This document shows positions 1 to 6,817 of a DNA stretch of 8,733 nucleotides, piece by piece. The stretch comes from Bordetella parapertussis (GTDB lineage Bacteria; Pseudomonadota; Gammaproteobacteria; Burkholderiales; Burkholderiaceae_C): assembly GCA_943328885.2 (NCBI GenBank), contig CALQBT020000085.1:1-8733 (forward strand), in the 5' to 3' direction. Position numbers and translations under genes: made by a program. The notes under the pieces were generated by a model. The model had not been told where the DNA came from, ran no database searches, and was given only the letters and a program-made list of their open reading frames with translations. The stretch's first letter is position 1; every line of letters starts with the position of its first letter.

Positions 1-534
1 CCCTTGGTGCTGCCGCCGTCGGTGCTGGGTTTTTACCTGCTGTTGCTGATGGGGCCGCAGGGACCGGTCGGCCAGCTCACCCAGGCGCTGGGCCTGGGCC
101 GGCTGCCCTTTACCTTTGGCGGGCTGGTCGTGGCCTCGGTGTTGTACTCGATGCCTTTCGTCGTGCAGCCGATTGCGCAGGCCTTCGAAGCCATCCCCGA
201 GCCCTTGCTGGAAGCCGCCGCGACGCTGCGAGCGTCCCGGCTGGACCGGTTCTTCAGCGTCGCGCTGCCGCTGGCCCGGCCCGGGCTGATCAGCGCCACG
301 GTGCTGGGCTTTGCCCACAGCGTGGGCGAGTTCGGCGTGGTCTTGATGATTGGCGGCAACATCCCAGGCCAGACCAGGGTGCTGTCGGTGGCAATCTACG
401 AGCATGTCGAGGCCGGCGAGTTCGAACAAGCCCACCAGCTCGCCGCTGGACTGGTGCTGTTTTCGCTGCTGGTGCTCGTCACGCTGTACCGGGTCAACCG
501 GGCGCCGCGCGACGCCGGCGGGGCTGCGCCTTGA
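1..534 (+). CDS. modB: Molybdate ABC transporter permease ModB (3' part, 5' end outside window)
   Basis: This is the inner-membrane permease of a molybdate importer, which would pair with a periplasmic ModA and the ModC ATPase. The frame is open from base 1, so the start lies to the left; 177 codons remain before the TGA. The first visible residues ([14 protein letters not shown]) form the segment typical of ModB. Hydrophobic stretches at residues about 41-57, 96-118 and 148-163 (counted from base 1) look like membrane segments. The cytoplasmic EAA loop, which docks on the ATPase, begins at residue 71 (EAAATL) and ends near ALPLARPG at 88-95. The usual Gly of the EAA---G motif is Arg77 here. 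The stop overlaps the modC start by four bases, so the two are surely one operon. Fusion or frameshift is not seen. The related sulfate permease CysT/CysW is an alternative family, but the ModC neighbour with its TOBE domain favours molybdate. Confidence 0.88.
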   Translation, partial: PLVLPPSVLGFYLLLLMGPQGPVGQLTQALGLGRLPFTFGGLVVASVLYSMPFVVQPIAQAFEAIPEPLLEAAATLRASRLDRFFSVALPLARPGLISATVLGFAHSVGEFGVVLMIGGNIPGQTRVLSVAIYEHVEAGEFEQAHQLAAGLVLFSLLVLVTLYRVNRAPRDAGGAAP

Positions 535-1613
535 TCGAGGCCCGCCTGCGCCTGCAGCGGCGCGACTTCGCACTCGATGTGTCACTGACGCTGCCAGCGC
601 GCGGCGTCTCGGCACTGTTCGGGCCTTCGGGCTGCGGCAAGACCACGCTGCTGCGCGCGCTGGCCGGGCTCGAGCGCGGCGCTGGCCGCGTCGCGCTGGG
701 CGACGAGGTCTGGCAGGACGATGCCCTCAGCCAATGGCTGCCGACCCACCGACGCGCGCTCGGCTATGTGACCCAGGAAGCGGCGCTGTTCCCGCACCTC
801 GACGTTCGCGCCAACCTGGACTACGGTCGCCGGCGCAGCGGGCCAGCGGCGCAGCTGTTCGCCCTCGACACCGTAGTCGATCTGCTGGACCTCGCCGCGC
901 TGATGCACCGCAGGCCTGGCACGCTGTCCGGCGGCGAACGCCAGCGGGTGGCGATCGCCCGCGCGCTGGCCACCGCACCGCGCCTGTTGCTGATGGACGA
1001 GCCGCTGGCCGCACTCGATGCCCAGCGAAAGGCCGAGATCCTGCCCTACCTGGAACGACTGCACCGCGAGTTGGCCTTGCCCATCGTCTACGTCACGCAC
1101 GCGATGGACGAGGTGGCTAGGTTGGCCGACCATCTGGTGTTGTTGCGGGCGGGCCGGGTGCTGGCGGCCGGGCCGCTGGGCGATTTGCTGTCGCGCACCG
1201 ACCTGCCGCTGGTGCGCCAGGACGATGCGGGCGTGGTGATCGAAGCCCGAGTGACCGAACACGACCACGGCTATGGCCTGTCACGCATCGGCTTTGCCGG
1301 CGGTGCGCTGTGGGTAGGCGAGACGGCCGCGGCGCTGGGCGAGACGGTGCGGGCGCGGGTGCTCGCGCGCGATGTCAGCGTCACCCGGTCCCGCCCCACC
1401 GAGACCAGCGTGATCAACGTGTTGCCGGTGGTGCTGGAAGCATTGCAGGCCGATCGCAGCACCGTCTTGCTCAGGCTGGTGGTGGGTGACAGCGACTCGC
1501 AGCCACGCGCGGTGCGGCTGCTCGCTCGCATCACCCGGCGCAGCAGCGAGTTGCTGGCGCTGCAAGCGGGGGACGCGCTGTTCGCCCAGATCAAGGGCGT
1601 CGCGCTGATGTGA
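531..1613 (+). CDS. modC: Molybdate ABC transporter ATP-binding protein ModC
   Basis: This is the cytoplasmic ATPase that powers molybdate import through ModB. The 360 residues are close to the usual ModC length. Visible motifs are Walker A GPSGCGKT (31-38), a Q-loop Gln82, the ABC signature LSGGE (132-136), Walker B RLLLMDEP with Asp156/Glu157, and the H-loop His190 in YVTHAMDE. The C-terminal part, about residues 289-357 (from ETSVINVLP), fits the molybdate-binding TOBE domain that separates ModC from general importer ATPases. The start is the rare codon TTG at 531, chosen because it overlaps the modB stop as TTGA and supplies the normal first beta strand (MIEARLRLQ) about 30 residues ahead of Walker A. 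No strong Shine-Dalgarno is visible, so coupling to modB translation is likely. A sulfate or ferric-iron ATPase is less likely given the TOBE domain and the permease next door. Confidence 0.93.
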   Translation: MIEARLRLQRRDFALDVSLTLPARGVSALFGPSGCGKTTLLRALAGLERGAGRVALGDEVWQDDALSQWLPTHRRALGYVTQEAALFPHLDVRANLDYGRRRSGPAAQLFALDTVVDLLDLAALMHRRPGTLSGGERQRVAIARALATAPRLLLMDEPLAALDAQRKAEILPYLERLHRELALPIVYVTHAMDEVARLADHLVLLRAGRVLAAGPLGDLLSRTDLPLVRQDDAGVVIEARVTEHDHGYGLSRIGFAGGALWVGETAAALGETVRARVLARDVSVTRSRPTETSVINVLPVVLEALQADRSTVLLRLVVGDSDSQPRAVRLLARITRRSSELLALQAGDALFAQIKGVALM

Positions 1614-1637
1614 GCGTTTGGGTGAAAATCGAGCGTC

Positions 1638-2258
1638 ATGGAAACCCCCGGCAATCTGTTCGTCGTCGCCGCGCCCAGCGGCGCCGGCAAGTCCAGCCTG
1701 GTCAAGGCCTTGCTGGAGCTCGACTCTCGCCTCGCGGTGTCGGTCTCGCACACCACGCGCGCACCGCGTGGCCAGGAGCTCGACGGACGCGAATACTGGT
1801 TCATCACCGAACCCGAATTTCGACGCAGGGCTGCCGCTGGCGACTTCTTCGAGTGGGCAGAGGTCCATGGCCATCTTTACGGCAGCTCGCGCCCGACGAT
1901 CGAGCAAAGCCTGGCCGCTGGCATCGACGTGGTGCTGGAGATCGATCACCAGGGAGCGCTGCAGATCAAGCAGCTGTTCGACCATGCAGTGCTGATCTTC
2001 ATCCTGCCGCCGAGCTGGGGCGAGTTGCGCCAGCGGCTGAACCGGCGCGGCGAGGACCCGCCCGAGGTGATCGAGCGGCGCATGATCAATGCACGCACCG
2101 AGGTCGCCCAGGCCAGGCATTTCGACTTTGTTATCATCAACGCTTTGTTCGAGACGGCGCTTTTCGACTTGAAGACCGTCGTGCATTCCCAGCGTCTTCG
2201 CTATGCTGCGCAACAACGCAACAAATCGCAGGTCTTTGCGGCGCTCGGATTGAACTGA
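1638..2258 (+). CDS. gmk: Guanylate kinase
   Basis: This essential cytoplasmic kinase converts GMP plus ATP to GDP plus ADP, in guanine nucleotide synthesis and salvage. Its 206 residues are normal for the family. The P-loop is APSGAGKSS (12-20). The GMP-binding region begins at SHTTRAPRG (37-45) and continues to REYWF (51-55). The Arg-rich lid is [16 protein letters not shown] (133-148). The C-terminal HFDFVIIN (161-168) and the following ALFDLKTVV are the usual family ending. The ATG at 1638 gives the standard N terminus; no convincing Shine-Dalgarno lies in front of it. It follows modC by 24 bases and precedes rpoZ by 43 bases, so it is co-oriented with both. The gmk-rpoZ pair is conserved in proteobacteria, whereas modC is an unusual upstream neighbour (yicC is the common one, from general knowledge). 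Confidence 0.97.
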   Translation: METPGNLFVVAAPSGAGKSSLVKALLELDSRLAVSVSHTTRAPRGQELDGREYWFITEPEFRRRAAAGDFFEWAEVHGHLYGSSRPTIEQSLAAGIDVVLEIDHQGALQIKQLFDHAVLIFILPPSWGELRQRLNRRGEDPPEVIERRMINARTEVAQARHFDFVIINALFETALFDLKTVVHSQRLRYAAQQRNKSQVFAALGLN

Positions 2259-2301
2259 ACGCCGCTCACACCCACAGTCTCACCCTCTAGAAGGCAAGCC
2301 C
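2259..2301 (+). promoter_or_regulatory. gmk-rpoZ spacer with rpoZ ribosome binding site
   Basis: This 43-base spacer carries AGAAGG at 2289-2294, a good Shine-Dalgarno sequence seven bases before the rpoZ ATG at 2302. It supports that start. No terminator is visible, so rpoZ is probably read through from gmk. No promoter can be called with confidence. Confidence 0.6.
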
Positions 2302-2505
2302 ATGGCCCGCATCACCGTAGAAGACTGCCTGGAAAAAATCCCCAACCGCTTCCAGCTCGTGCTTGCAGCGACCTACCGCGCGCGCATGCTCAGCCAAGGC
2401 CACACACCCAAGATCGACAGCAAGAACAAGCCCGGCGTGACAGCGCTGCGCGAGATCGCCGCTGGCGTCGTCGGCCTCGAGATGCTGCGCCGAGTGCCGC
2501 TGTAA
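2302..2505 (+). CDS. rpoZ: DNA-directed RNA polymerase omega subunit
   Basis: Omega is the small RNA polymerase subunit that binds the beta' C-terminal region, helps assembly and, in E. coli, forms part of one ppGpp binding site. The 67-residue protein starts [20 protein letters not shown], the standard omega N terminus, followed by the conserved AATYRARML stretch (22-30) and a helix at [11 protein letters not shown] (47-57). It is short compared with the 91-residue E. coli protein, lacking the variable C-terminal tail; 67 residues is a common length in betaproteobacteria. The start is supported by AGAAGG seven bases upstream. It sits between gmk and spoT in the conserved order and is followed by a strong hairpin terminator. 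Confidence 0.97.
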   Translation: MARITVEDCLEKIPNRFQLVLAATYRARMLSQGHTPKIDSKNKPGVTALREIAAGVVGLEMLRRVPL

Positions 2506-2527
2506 ACCGGACGAGTCCCAGAGCAGG

Positions 2528-2552
2528 TGGCGCCGCAAGGCGCCATTTTTTT
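2528..2552 (+). terminator. Intrinsic terminator after rpoZ
   Basis: A perfect seven-base-pair stem, TGGCGCC (2528-2534) and GGCGCCA (2539-2545), closes a GCAA tetraloop of the stable GNRA class. It is followed at once by seven T residues (2546-2552). It begins 22 bases after the rpoZ stop, so it should end the (mod-)gmk-rpoZ transcript and would largely separate spoT from it. Confidence 0.9.
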
Positions 2553-2639
2553 GCCCGGCCGCAGCCCGATCTTCCGCTGTATTTTCGTTTCGAACCGGCC
2601 AACGGCCGACCGGCAAGCCAATACAGGCTAAATTAGCGC
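2553..2639 (+). promoter_or_regulatory. Probable spoT promoter region
   Basis: This region lies between the rpoZ terminator and the spoT ATG and is the likely place for a spoT promoter. TAAATT at 2629-2634 matches four of six bases of the -10 consensus, but the spacing-appropriate -35 (CCGACC, 2606-2611) is poor. A short inverted repeat, CGGCC-AAC-GGCCG, lies at 2596-2608. No good Shine-Dalgarno precedes the ATG; AGG at 2625-2627 is too far away. Assignment of exact elements is weak. Confidence 0.3.
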
Positions 2640-4934
2640 ATGGGTATCCGATCCTTCGCCGCTGAATTGTTGCTGCCAACCGTGCTGCAGGCTAGGTTGC
2701 GCTCGACCGCGCCTGTCGCGCCGTCGAGCGGGCCTGCAGCGGCGTCGTTTGCGGTGCTGGCCGACAAGCTCGACTACCTCGACAAGGCCGAGGTCAAGCT
2801 GGTGCGCGAGGCCTACAAGTTCGCCGACCAAGCCCACCTGGGCCAGTTCCGCGCCAGCGGCGAGCCCTACATCACCCACCCGCTGGCGGTGGCCGGCTTG
2901 GTCGCCGATTGGCGGCTCGACGCCCAGGCGCTGATGGCCGCGCTGATGCACGACGCGATGGAAGACTGCGGCATCACCAAGGTCGAGCTGATCGAGCGCT
3001 TCGGCGCCCCCACCGCCGAGTTGGTCGACGGCCTGACCAAGCTCGACAAGCTGCAGTTCTCGACCCGGGAGGAAGGCCAGGCCGAAAACTTCCGCAAGAT
3101 GCTGCTGGCGATGACGCGCGACGTGCGCGTGATCCTGATCAAGCTCGCCGACCGCTTGCACAACATGCGGACGATGTCGGCGATGACGCCGGCCAAGCGC
3201 GGGCGCATCGCCCGCGAGACACTCGACATCTACGCGCCGATCGCCCACAGGCTGGGCCTGAACATGATTTACCGCGAGTTGCAGGAGTTGTCATTCGAGC
3301 ACCTCTATCCCTGGCGACACGCGGCGCTGGCCAAGGCGGTGCAGCGAGCAAGGGGTTTTCGGCGCGACATCGTCGAGCGGGTTCGCAGCGAGGTCGACAA
3401 GACCTTTGCCAGCGCCAAGATCAAGGTCGACGTTTCGGGTCGCGAGAAGACCATCTACAGCATCTACCGCAAGATGCGCCAAAAACACACCGGCTTCGCC
3501 CAGGTCAACGACATCTTCGGCTTGCGCATCGTCGTGCCGCAATTGATGGACTGCTACCTGGCGCTGGGTTTGCTGCACCAGCTCTACAAGCCGGTGCCGG
3601 GCCGCTTCAAGGACTACATCGCGATCCCCAAGGTCAACGGCTACCAGTCGCTGCACACCACCTTGGTCAGCCCGCTGGGCACGGCGGTCGAGTTCCAGAT
3701 ACGCACCGAACCGATGCATGCAGTGGCCGAGACCGGCATCGCCGCGCACTGGCTGTACAAGCACGAGTCGAAACACCATGGCAGCGGCGCCAGCGAAGCC
3801 CAGCGGCTGGGCTCGATGTGGCTGAAGTCGCTGCTCGACATCCAGGACGAGACTCGCGATGCCGCCGAGTTCCTCGAGCACATCAAGATCGACCTGGTGC
3901 CCGAGGCCGTCTATGTGTTCACGCCGATGAGCAAGATCCTCGCGCTGCCTCGCGGCGCCACCACGGTGGACTTTGCCTACGCGATCCACACCGATGTCGG
4001 CGACCACTGCGTGGCGGCCAAGCTCAACGGCGAGCCAGTGGCGCTGCGCACCGAGTTGAAGAGCGGCGACGTGGTCGAGATCGTCACCGCGACCAGCGCT
4101 CGGCCCAACCCGGGCTGGCTGAACTTCGTCGGCACCGGCCGCGCGCGGTCGAGGATCCGGCACTTCCTCAAGACCATGGAACACGAGGAATCGCGCGGCC
4201 TGGGCGAGAAACTGCTGGCCCAGGCGCTGCGGGCCGAAGGGCTGTTGATGCCCTCGGAGCAGATCGAGGACACCAAGGCCCATGCGCTGTGGCAGCAGCT
4301 CGCGCGCTGGAGCGGCAACCGCAACCGGGCCGAGCTGCTGGTCGACATCGGGCTGGGCCGCAAGATCGCCACCATCGTCGCCAAACGCCTGGCCCAGCTG
4401 ATCGCCGAGCGCGGCGGCCGACCCGACCCGGTGACGCTCACGCTCAACCGTTTCGGCGTCGCCGACGATGTCGCGATGCCCATACCCGGCGTTGTGATCG
4501 ACGGCACCGAGGGCGCGACGGTCCAACTCGCACCTTGCTGCAGGCCGATCCCGGGCGACGAGATCCGGGGCTACCTCGGCCGCGGCGAAGGCCTGCGGGT
4601 GCACACCGCCGAATGCAGCACCGGCAGGCGACTGGCCGATCGTGATCCAGAGCGCTGGATCGCAGTCGAATGGGCGGACCAGCCCGCTCGCCACTTCGAG
4701 ACCAGTGTCAAGCTGTTGGTCAAGAACCACAAGGGCGCGCTGGCCCAACTCGCCGCCGCGGTGAGCGCCTCGGAGGCCGACATCAGCCACATCGAGATGG
4801 ACAGCGAGCCGCAGGACGACGCCACCGAGTTGCGGCTGCTGCTGGCCGTGCGCGACCGCCAGCACCTGGCCGACGTGCTGCGTGCGCTCAAGCGCTCGCC
4901 GCCGGTGTTGCGGGCCTCGCGCGTCAAGCCTTGA
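2640..4934 (+). CDS. spoT: Bifunctional (p)ppGpp synthetase/hydrolase (SpoT/Rel type)
   Basis: This enzyme makes and degrades the stringent-response alarmones (p)ppGpp in the cytoplasm. The 764 residues carry the full long-RSH layout. The N-terminal hydrolase HD domain has His80, His104-Asp105, Glu108-Asp109 and Asp171, with spacing equal to that of the known Rel active site, so hydrolase activity should be intact. The synthetase domain has GREKTIYSIYRKM (267-279), Asp291 in NDIFGLRI, RFKD (322-325), YQSLHTT (335-341) and Glu351. RFKD is the RXKD form of bifunctional enzymes, not the EXDD form of RelA. The regulatory half has TGS (about 421-484), the Cys-rich segment with Cys633, Cys634, His655 and Cys659, and a C-terminal ACT domain (about 687-760). 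The ATG at 2640 is the first in frame; residues 1-35 are variable, so a later start is possible. It follows rpoZ and is convergent with greB. Confidence 0.96.
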   Translation: MGIRSFAAELLLPTVLQARLRSTAPVAPSSGPAAASFAVLADKLDYLDKAEVKLVREAYKFADQAHLGQFRASGEPYITHPLAVAGLVADWRLDAQALMAALMHDAMEDCGITKVELIERFGAPTAELVDGLTKLDKLQFSTREEGQAENFRKMLLAMTRDVRVILIKLADRLHNMRTMSAMTPAKRGRIARETLDIYAPIAHRLGLNMIYRELQELSFEHLYPWRHAALAKAVQRARGFRRDIVERVRSEVDKTFASAKIKVDVSGREKTIYSIYRKMRQKHTGFAQVNDIFGLRIVVPQLMDCYLALGLLHQLYKPVPGRFKDYIAIPKVNGYQSLHTTLVSPLGTAVEFQIRTEPMHAVAETGIAAHWLYKHESKHHGSGASEAQRLGSMWLKSLLDIQDETRDAAEFLEHIKIDLVPEAVYVFTPMSKILALPRGATTVDFAYAIHTDVGDHCVAAKLNGEPVALRTELKSGDVVEIVTATSARPNPGWLNFVGTGRARSRIRHFLKTMEHEESRGLGEKLLAQALRAEGLLMPSEQIEDTKAHALWQQLARWSGNRNRAELLVDIGLGRKIATIVAKRLAQLIAERGGRPDPVTLTLNRFGVADDVAMPIPGVVIDGTEGATVQLAPCCRPIPGDEIRGYLGRGEGLRVHTAECSTGRRLADRDPERWIAVEWADQPARHFETSVKLLVKNHKGALAQLAAAVSASEADISHIEMDSEPQDDATELRLLLAVRDRQHLADVLRALKRSPPVLRASRVKP

Positions 4935-5025
4935 GGCCGCGGCTGGCGTCGCCTCCTCCACGCCGGTCGGCTGCACAGGGCTGCAAAGCGCCACCACCGT
5001 GCGCAGCGGATCGCCCAGCGGATTT
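4935..5025. other. Convergent spoT/greB intergenic spacer
   Basis: This 91-base spacer separates the spoT stop from the greB stop on the opposite strand. I looked for a hairpin followed by a T-run in either direction and found none; only a short GC palindrome (GCCGCGGC, near 4936-4943) is present. The two transcripts may therefore run into each other or end by a factor-dependent route. No RNA gene or repeat is visible. Confidence 0.5.
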
Positions 5026-5592
5026 CTAGCCCAGGGTCGGCGCGGGGTATTGCACGGCCAGCAGTTCCAAGGTCTCGACCCCGCCGGGGGTTTGCAACCT
5101 GACGTCGTCGCCGACCCGCGCCTTGAGCAGTGCACGGGCCACCGGTGAGATCCAGCTCACCTGGCCCGCCAGGTTGTCAGCCTCATCGATACCCAGGATC
5201 GTGATCGTTCGCTCGTCGCCCTGGCTGTTGGCATAGGTGACGGTCGCACCGAAAAAGACCTGATCGCTGCCATGGTGGACCGCCGGATCGGCGACCTCGG
5301 CGATCTCGAGCCGGCGTGTCAGGAAGCGGATGCGGCGGTCGATCTCGCGCAGCCGCTTCTTGCCGTAGAGGTAGTCGCCGTTCTCCGACCGGTCGCCGTT
5401 CTTCGCCGCCCACGACACGACCTCGACGATGCGCGGGCGCTCGTCGTCGATCAGCCCCAGCAACTCGTCGCGCAGGCGCTGGTAGCCCGCGGGCGTGATG
5501 TAGTTCTTGCCGCCTGCGGGCAACGGCGGCAGGCCGGGGCTCGCCTCGTCGTCGTCATCGGCATCGGTTTCACGGGTGAAGGCTTTGCTCAT
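5026..5592 (-). CDS. greB: Transcript cleavage factor GreB
   Basis: GreB enters the RNA polymerase secondary channel and stimulates cleavage of backtracked RNA so elongation can resume. The 188-residue protein has an N-terminal coiled coil (about 31-100) whose tip, GDRSENGDY (66-74), contains the conserved acidic Asp67 and Glu70. KKRLREIDRRIRFLTRRLE (78-96) is the GreB-type coil. The C-terminal FKBP-like domain runs from about 108 to 184 (DQVFFGATVTY, VSWISPVARALL). The ATG at 5592 gives MSKAFTRET; a longer in-frame reading back to 5688 lies inside the regulator gene and is not preferred. Compared with the 158-residue E. coli protein it has about 30 extra N-terminal residues, including an acidic run (DADDDDE), a form I recall in related betaproteobacteria. 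Its start overlaps the upstream regulator stop as ATGA, with a weak CAGG Shine-Dalgarno at 5599-5602. Confidence 0.94.
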   Translation of the reverse strand: MSKAFTRETDADDDDEASPGLPPLPAGGKNYITPAGYQRLRDELLGLIDDERPRIVEVVSWAAKNGDRSENGDYLYGKKRLREIDRRIRFLTRRLEIAEVADPAVHHGSDQVFFGATVTYANSQGDERTITILGIDEADNLAGQVSWISPVARALLKARVGDDVRLQTPGGVETLELLAVQYPAPTLG

Positions 5593-6677
5593 CGTGGGCC
5601 TGTGTCTGCAGCGCGGGCGGTCCAGGCCTGGGCAGCGGCCGCGACCAGCGCCGCTGAGCGCCAAGCGCCGGGCGCGCAGCCCGTCCATTTGCGAAAGGCC
5701 CGGTAAAAAGCGCTGGCATCGTTGAAACCCAGGCGCGCGGCGATCTCGCCGACGCTCAGGCGACTGCCTCTGAGATGTTGCAGCGCCAGCTCACGCCGCA
5801 CCGAGTCCTTGAGATGGCCCCAGCTCGCGCCCTCTTGCTCGAGCCGGCGCCGCAGCGTGGCCGCCGACAGGCCGAGGTCCCTGGCCAGCAACGCCAGCGT
5901 GGGCGTGGACTCACCCTGGTCCAACGCCTGCCGGCATTGACGACGCACCCGGTCGCTCAAACCTGCGGCCGCGACCTGCTTGAGAAAGACCGACTGCGGC
6001 GCGTCGCGCAAAAAGGCCTTGAGCCCAGCCGCGTCGACCGTCACCGCGCCCTGCAACACCCTGGCGTCGAAGGCGATCGCAGTGGCAGGCGCATCGAAGC
6101 GCAGCAGCGGCGAGAACATGCGGCGGTATTCGTCGGCATGGGCTGGCTGAGGATGGCCCCAGTCGAGCCGGGTCAGCGGCACCCGGCGACCGGCCAGCCA
6201 GCACAGCAAGCCGTGCAGCATCACCAGCAGCGTCTCGTCGGCGAAACGCCGCGCGTCGGCCAGGTCACCGCGGCCGCGATCGTCGATGCGGTTGGCGATC
6301 ACCAGGCTGGCCAAGCCACCGCCGCTGCGCAGCGTCACGCCGATGTCGTCGAAGAACAGACCGAAACCACGCAAGGCCAGGCGCAGCGCAGCGCCCACAG
6401 TGGCTTGGCCGGCCAGCACGTGGCACAGCATCGCAAAGCTGCCCGGCTTCATGCGCCGGGCGTCCAGACCGAAGAACTCGTCGTCGAGCAAGCGCGCCAC
6501 CGCCAGCCAGAGCCTGGCGAAAGCCGCTGCCGGCACCCGGGCCGCAGATGGGCTCAGGCCGGCGCGGTCGATACCGGCTTCGGCCAGCGCCTCTTCGCGC
6601 TGCGCCGGGCTCAGCGAGCGCAAGGCGCTGCGGACGAAAGCAATCGACACCGTCGGGGCAGCGGGCAAGGTTGACAT
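5589..6677 (-). CDS. AraC-family transcriptional regulator
   Basis: This is a DNA-binding regulator of unknown effector. The 362 residues divide into an N-terminal ligand-sensing region (about 20-205) that resembles the arabinose-binding-type domain of OruR-like AraC regulators, and a C-terminal AraC double helix-turn-helix. The first HTH is near LALLARDLGLSAATLRRRL (261-279), followed by the usual linker ending in ALQHLRGSRLSVGEIA. The second contains IAARLGFNDASAFYRAFRKW (312-331) with the family Cys-Ala-Pro-Gly ending (334-337). There is a normal ATG at 6677 but no clear Shine-Dalgarno. It is divergent from icmF across 140 bases, which makes icmF a likely target, and its stop overlaps the greB start, implying co-transcription with greB. 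Both links are positional inferences. The effector might be a short-chain acyl compound, but nothing in the sequence proves this. Confidence 0.9.
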   Translation of the reverse strand: MSTLPAAPTVSIAFVRSALRSLSPAQREEALAEAGIDRAGLSPSAARVPAAAFARLWLAVARLLDDEFFGLDARRMKPGSFAMLCHVLAGQATVGAALRLALRGFGLFFDDIGVTLRSGGGLASLVIANRIDDRGRGDLADARRFADETLLVMLHGLLCWLAGRRVPLTRLDWGHPQPAHADEYRRMFSPLLRFDAPATAIAFDARVLQGAVTVDAAGLKAFLRDAPQSVFLKQVAAAGLSDRVRRQCRQALDQGESTPTLALLARDLGLSAATLRRRLEQEGASWGHLKDSVRRELALQHLRGSRLSVGEIAARLGFNDASAFYRAFRKWTGCAPGAWRSAALVAAAAQAWTARAADTGPR

Positions 6678-6817
6678 GGCTTGATTCTGGCAAATTGCGT
6701 CAAGCGCCTGCGCGTTCCCACCATCGCGCGCCGGCGCCGCCTGACCTAGACTAGACGCTGGCCCGCGGTATGCCCCGCACCCACTAGGGCCTCAAGCCGC
6801 CCCTCAGGAGACAGCCC
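6678..6817. promoter_or_regulatory. Divergent araC-type regulator/icmF control region
   Basis: These 140 bases must hold the promoters of both the regulator and icmF. Visible features are a TTGA...TCAA inverted pair at 6681-6684 and 6700-6703, in an AT-richer patch; a ten-base perfect palindrome, GCGCCGGCGC (6728-6737); and a CTAGA direct repeat at 6746-6755, with a further CTAG at 6784-6787. TAGACT at 6747-6752 matches four of six bases of the -10 consensus for icmF, but no proper -35 is found 16-18 bases upstream. The region is too short, and lacks the conserved B12 box, for a cobalamin riboswitch. Exact promoters and operators cannot be assigned. Confidence 0.5.
6806..6810 (+). promoter_or_regulatory. 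icmF ribosome binding site
   Basis: AGGAG ends seven bases before the ATG at 6818. It is the strongest Shine-Dalgarno in the window and fixes the icmF start. Confidence 0.85.

Noticed and set aside
1281..2216. 311-codon - strand frame across modC and gmk
   Set aside because: It spans two real genes on the other strand and carries no domain.
2909..4645. 578-codon + strand frame inside spoT
   Set aside because: It is a +2/+3 shadow of spoT with Arg/Ala/Gly-rich translation and no domain.
3291..5135. Long (614-codon) open frame on the - strand opposite spoT
   Set aside because: It lies antisense to a clearly conserved spoT frame; long antisense openings are common in GC-rich coding DNA. Its translation is low-complexity, rich in Gln, Arg, His and Gly, with no recognisable domain.
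5593..5688. Upstream extension of greB by 32 codons to the ATG at 5688
   Set aside because: The added residues are Arg/Gly-rich and are encoded antiphase within the regulator gene; the ATG at 5592 gives the normal MSKAFT start and a coupled overlap.
5775..6674. 299-codon + strand frame opposite the AraC-family gene
   Set aside because: It is a shadow of the regulator gene, Gln/Arg/His-rich, with no motif.
6688..6699. Possible sigma-54 promoter (TGGCAAATTGC) before icmF
   Set aside because: The GG and GC elements are only six bases apart instead of ten, so the -24/-12 geometry fails.
6678..6817. Cobalamin riboswitch upstream of the B12-dependent icmF
   Set aside because: The gap is shorter than a normal cobalamin riboswitch and no conserved B12-box sequence is visible.
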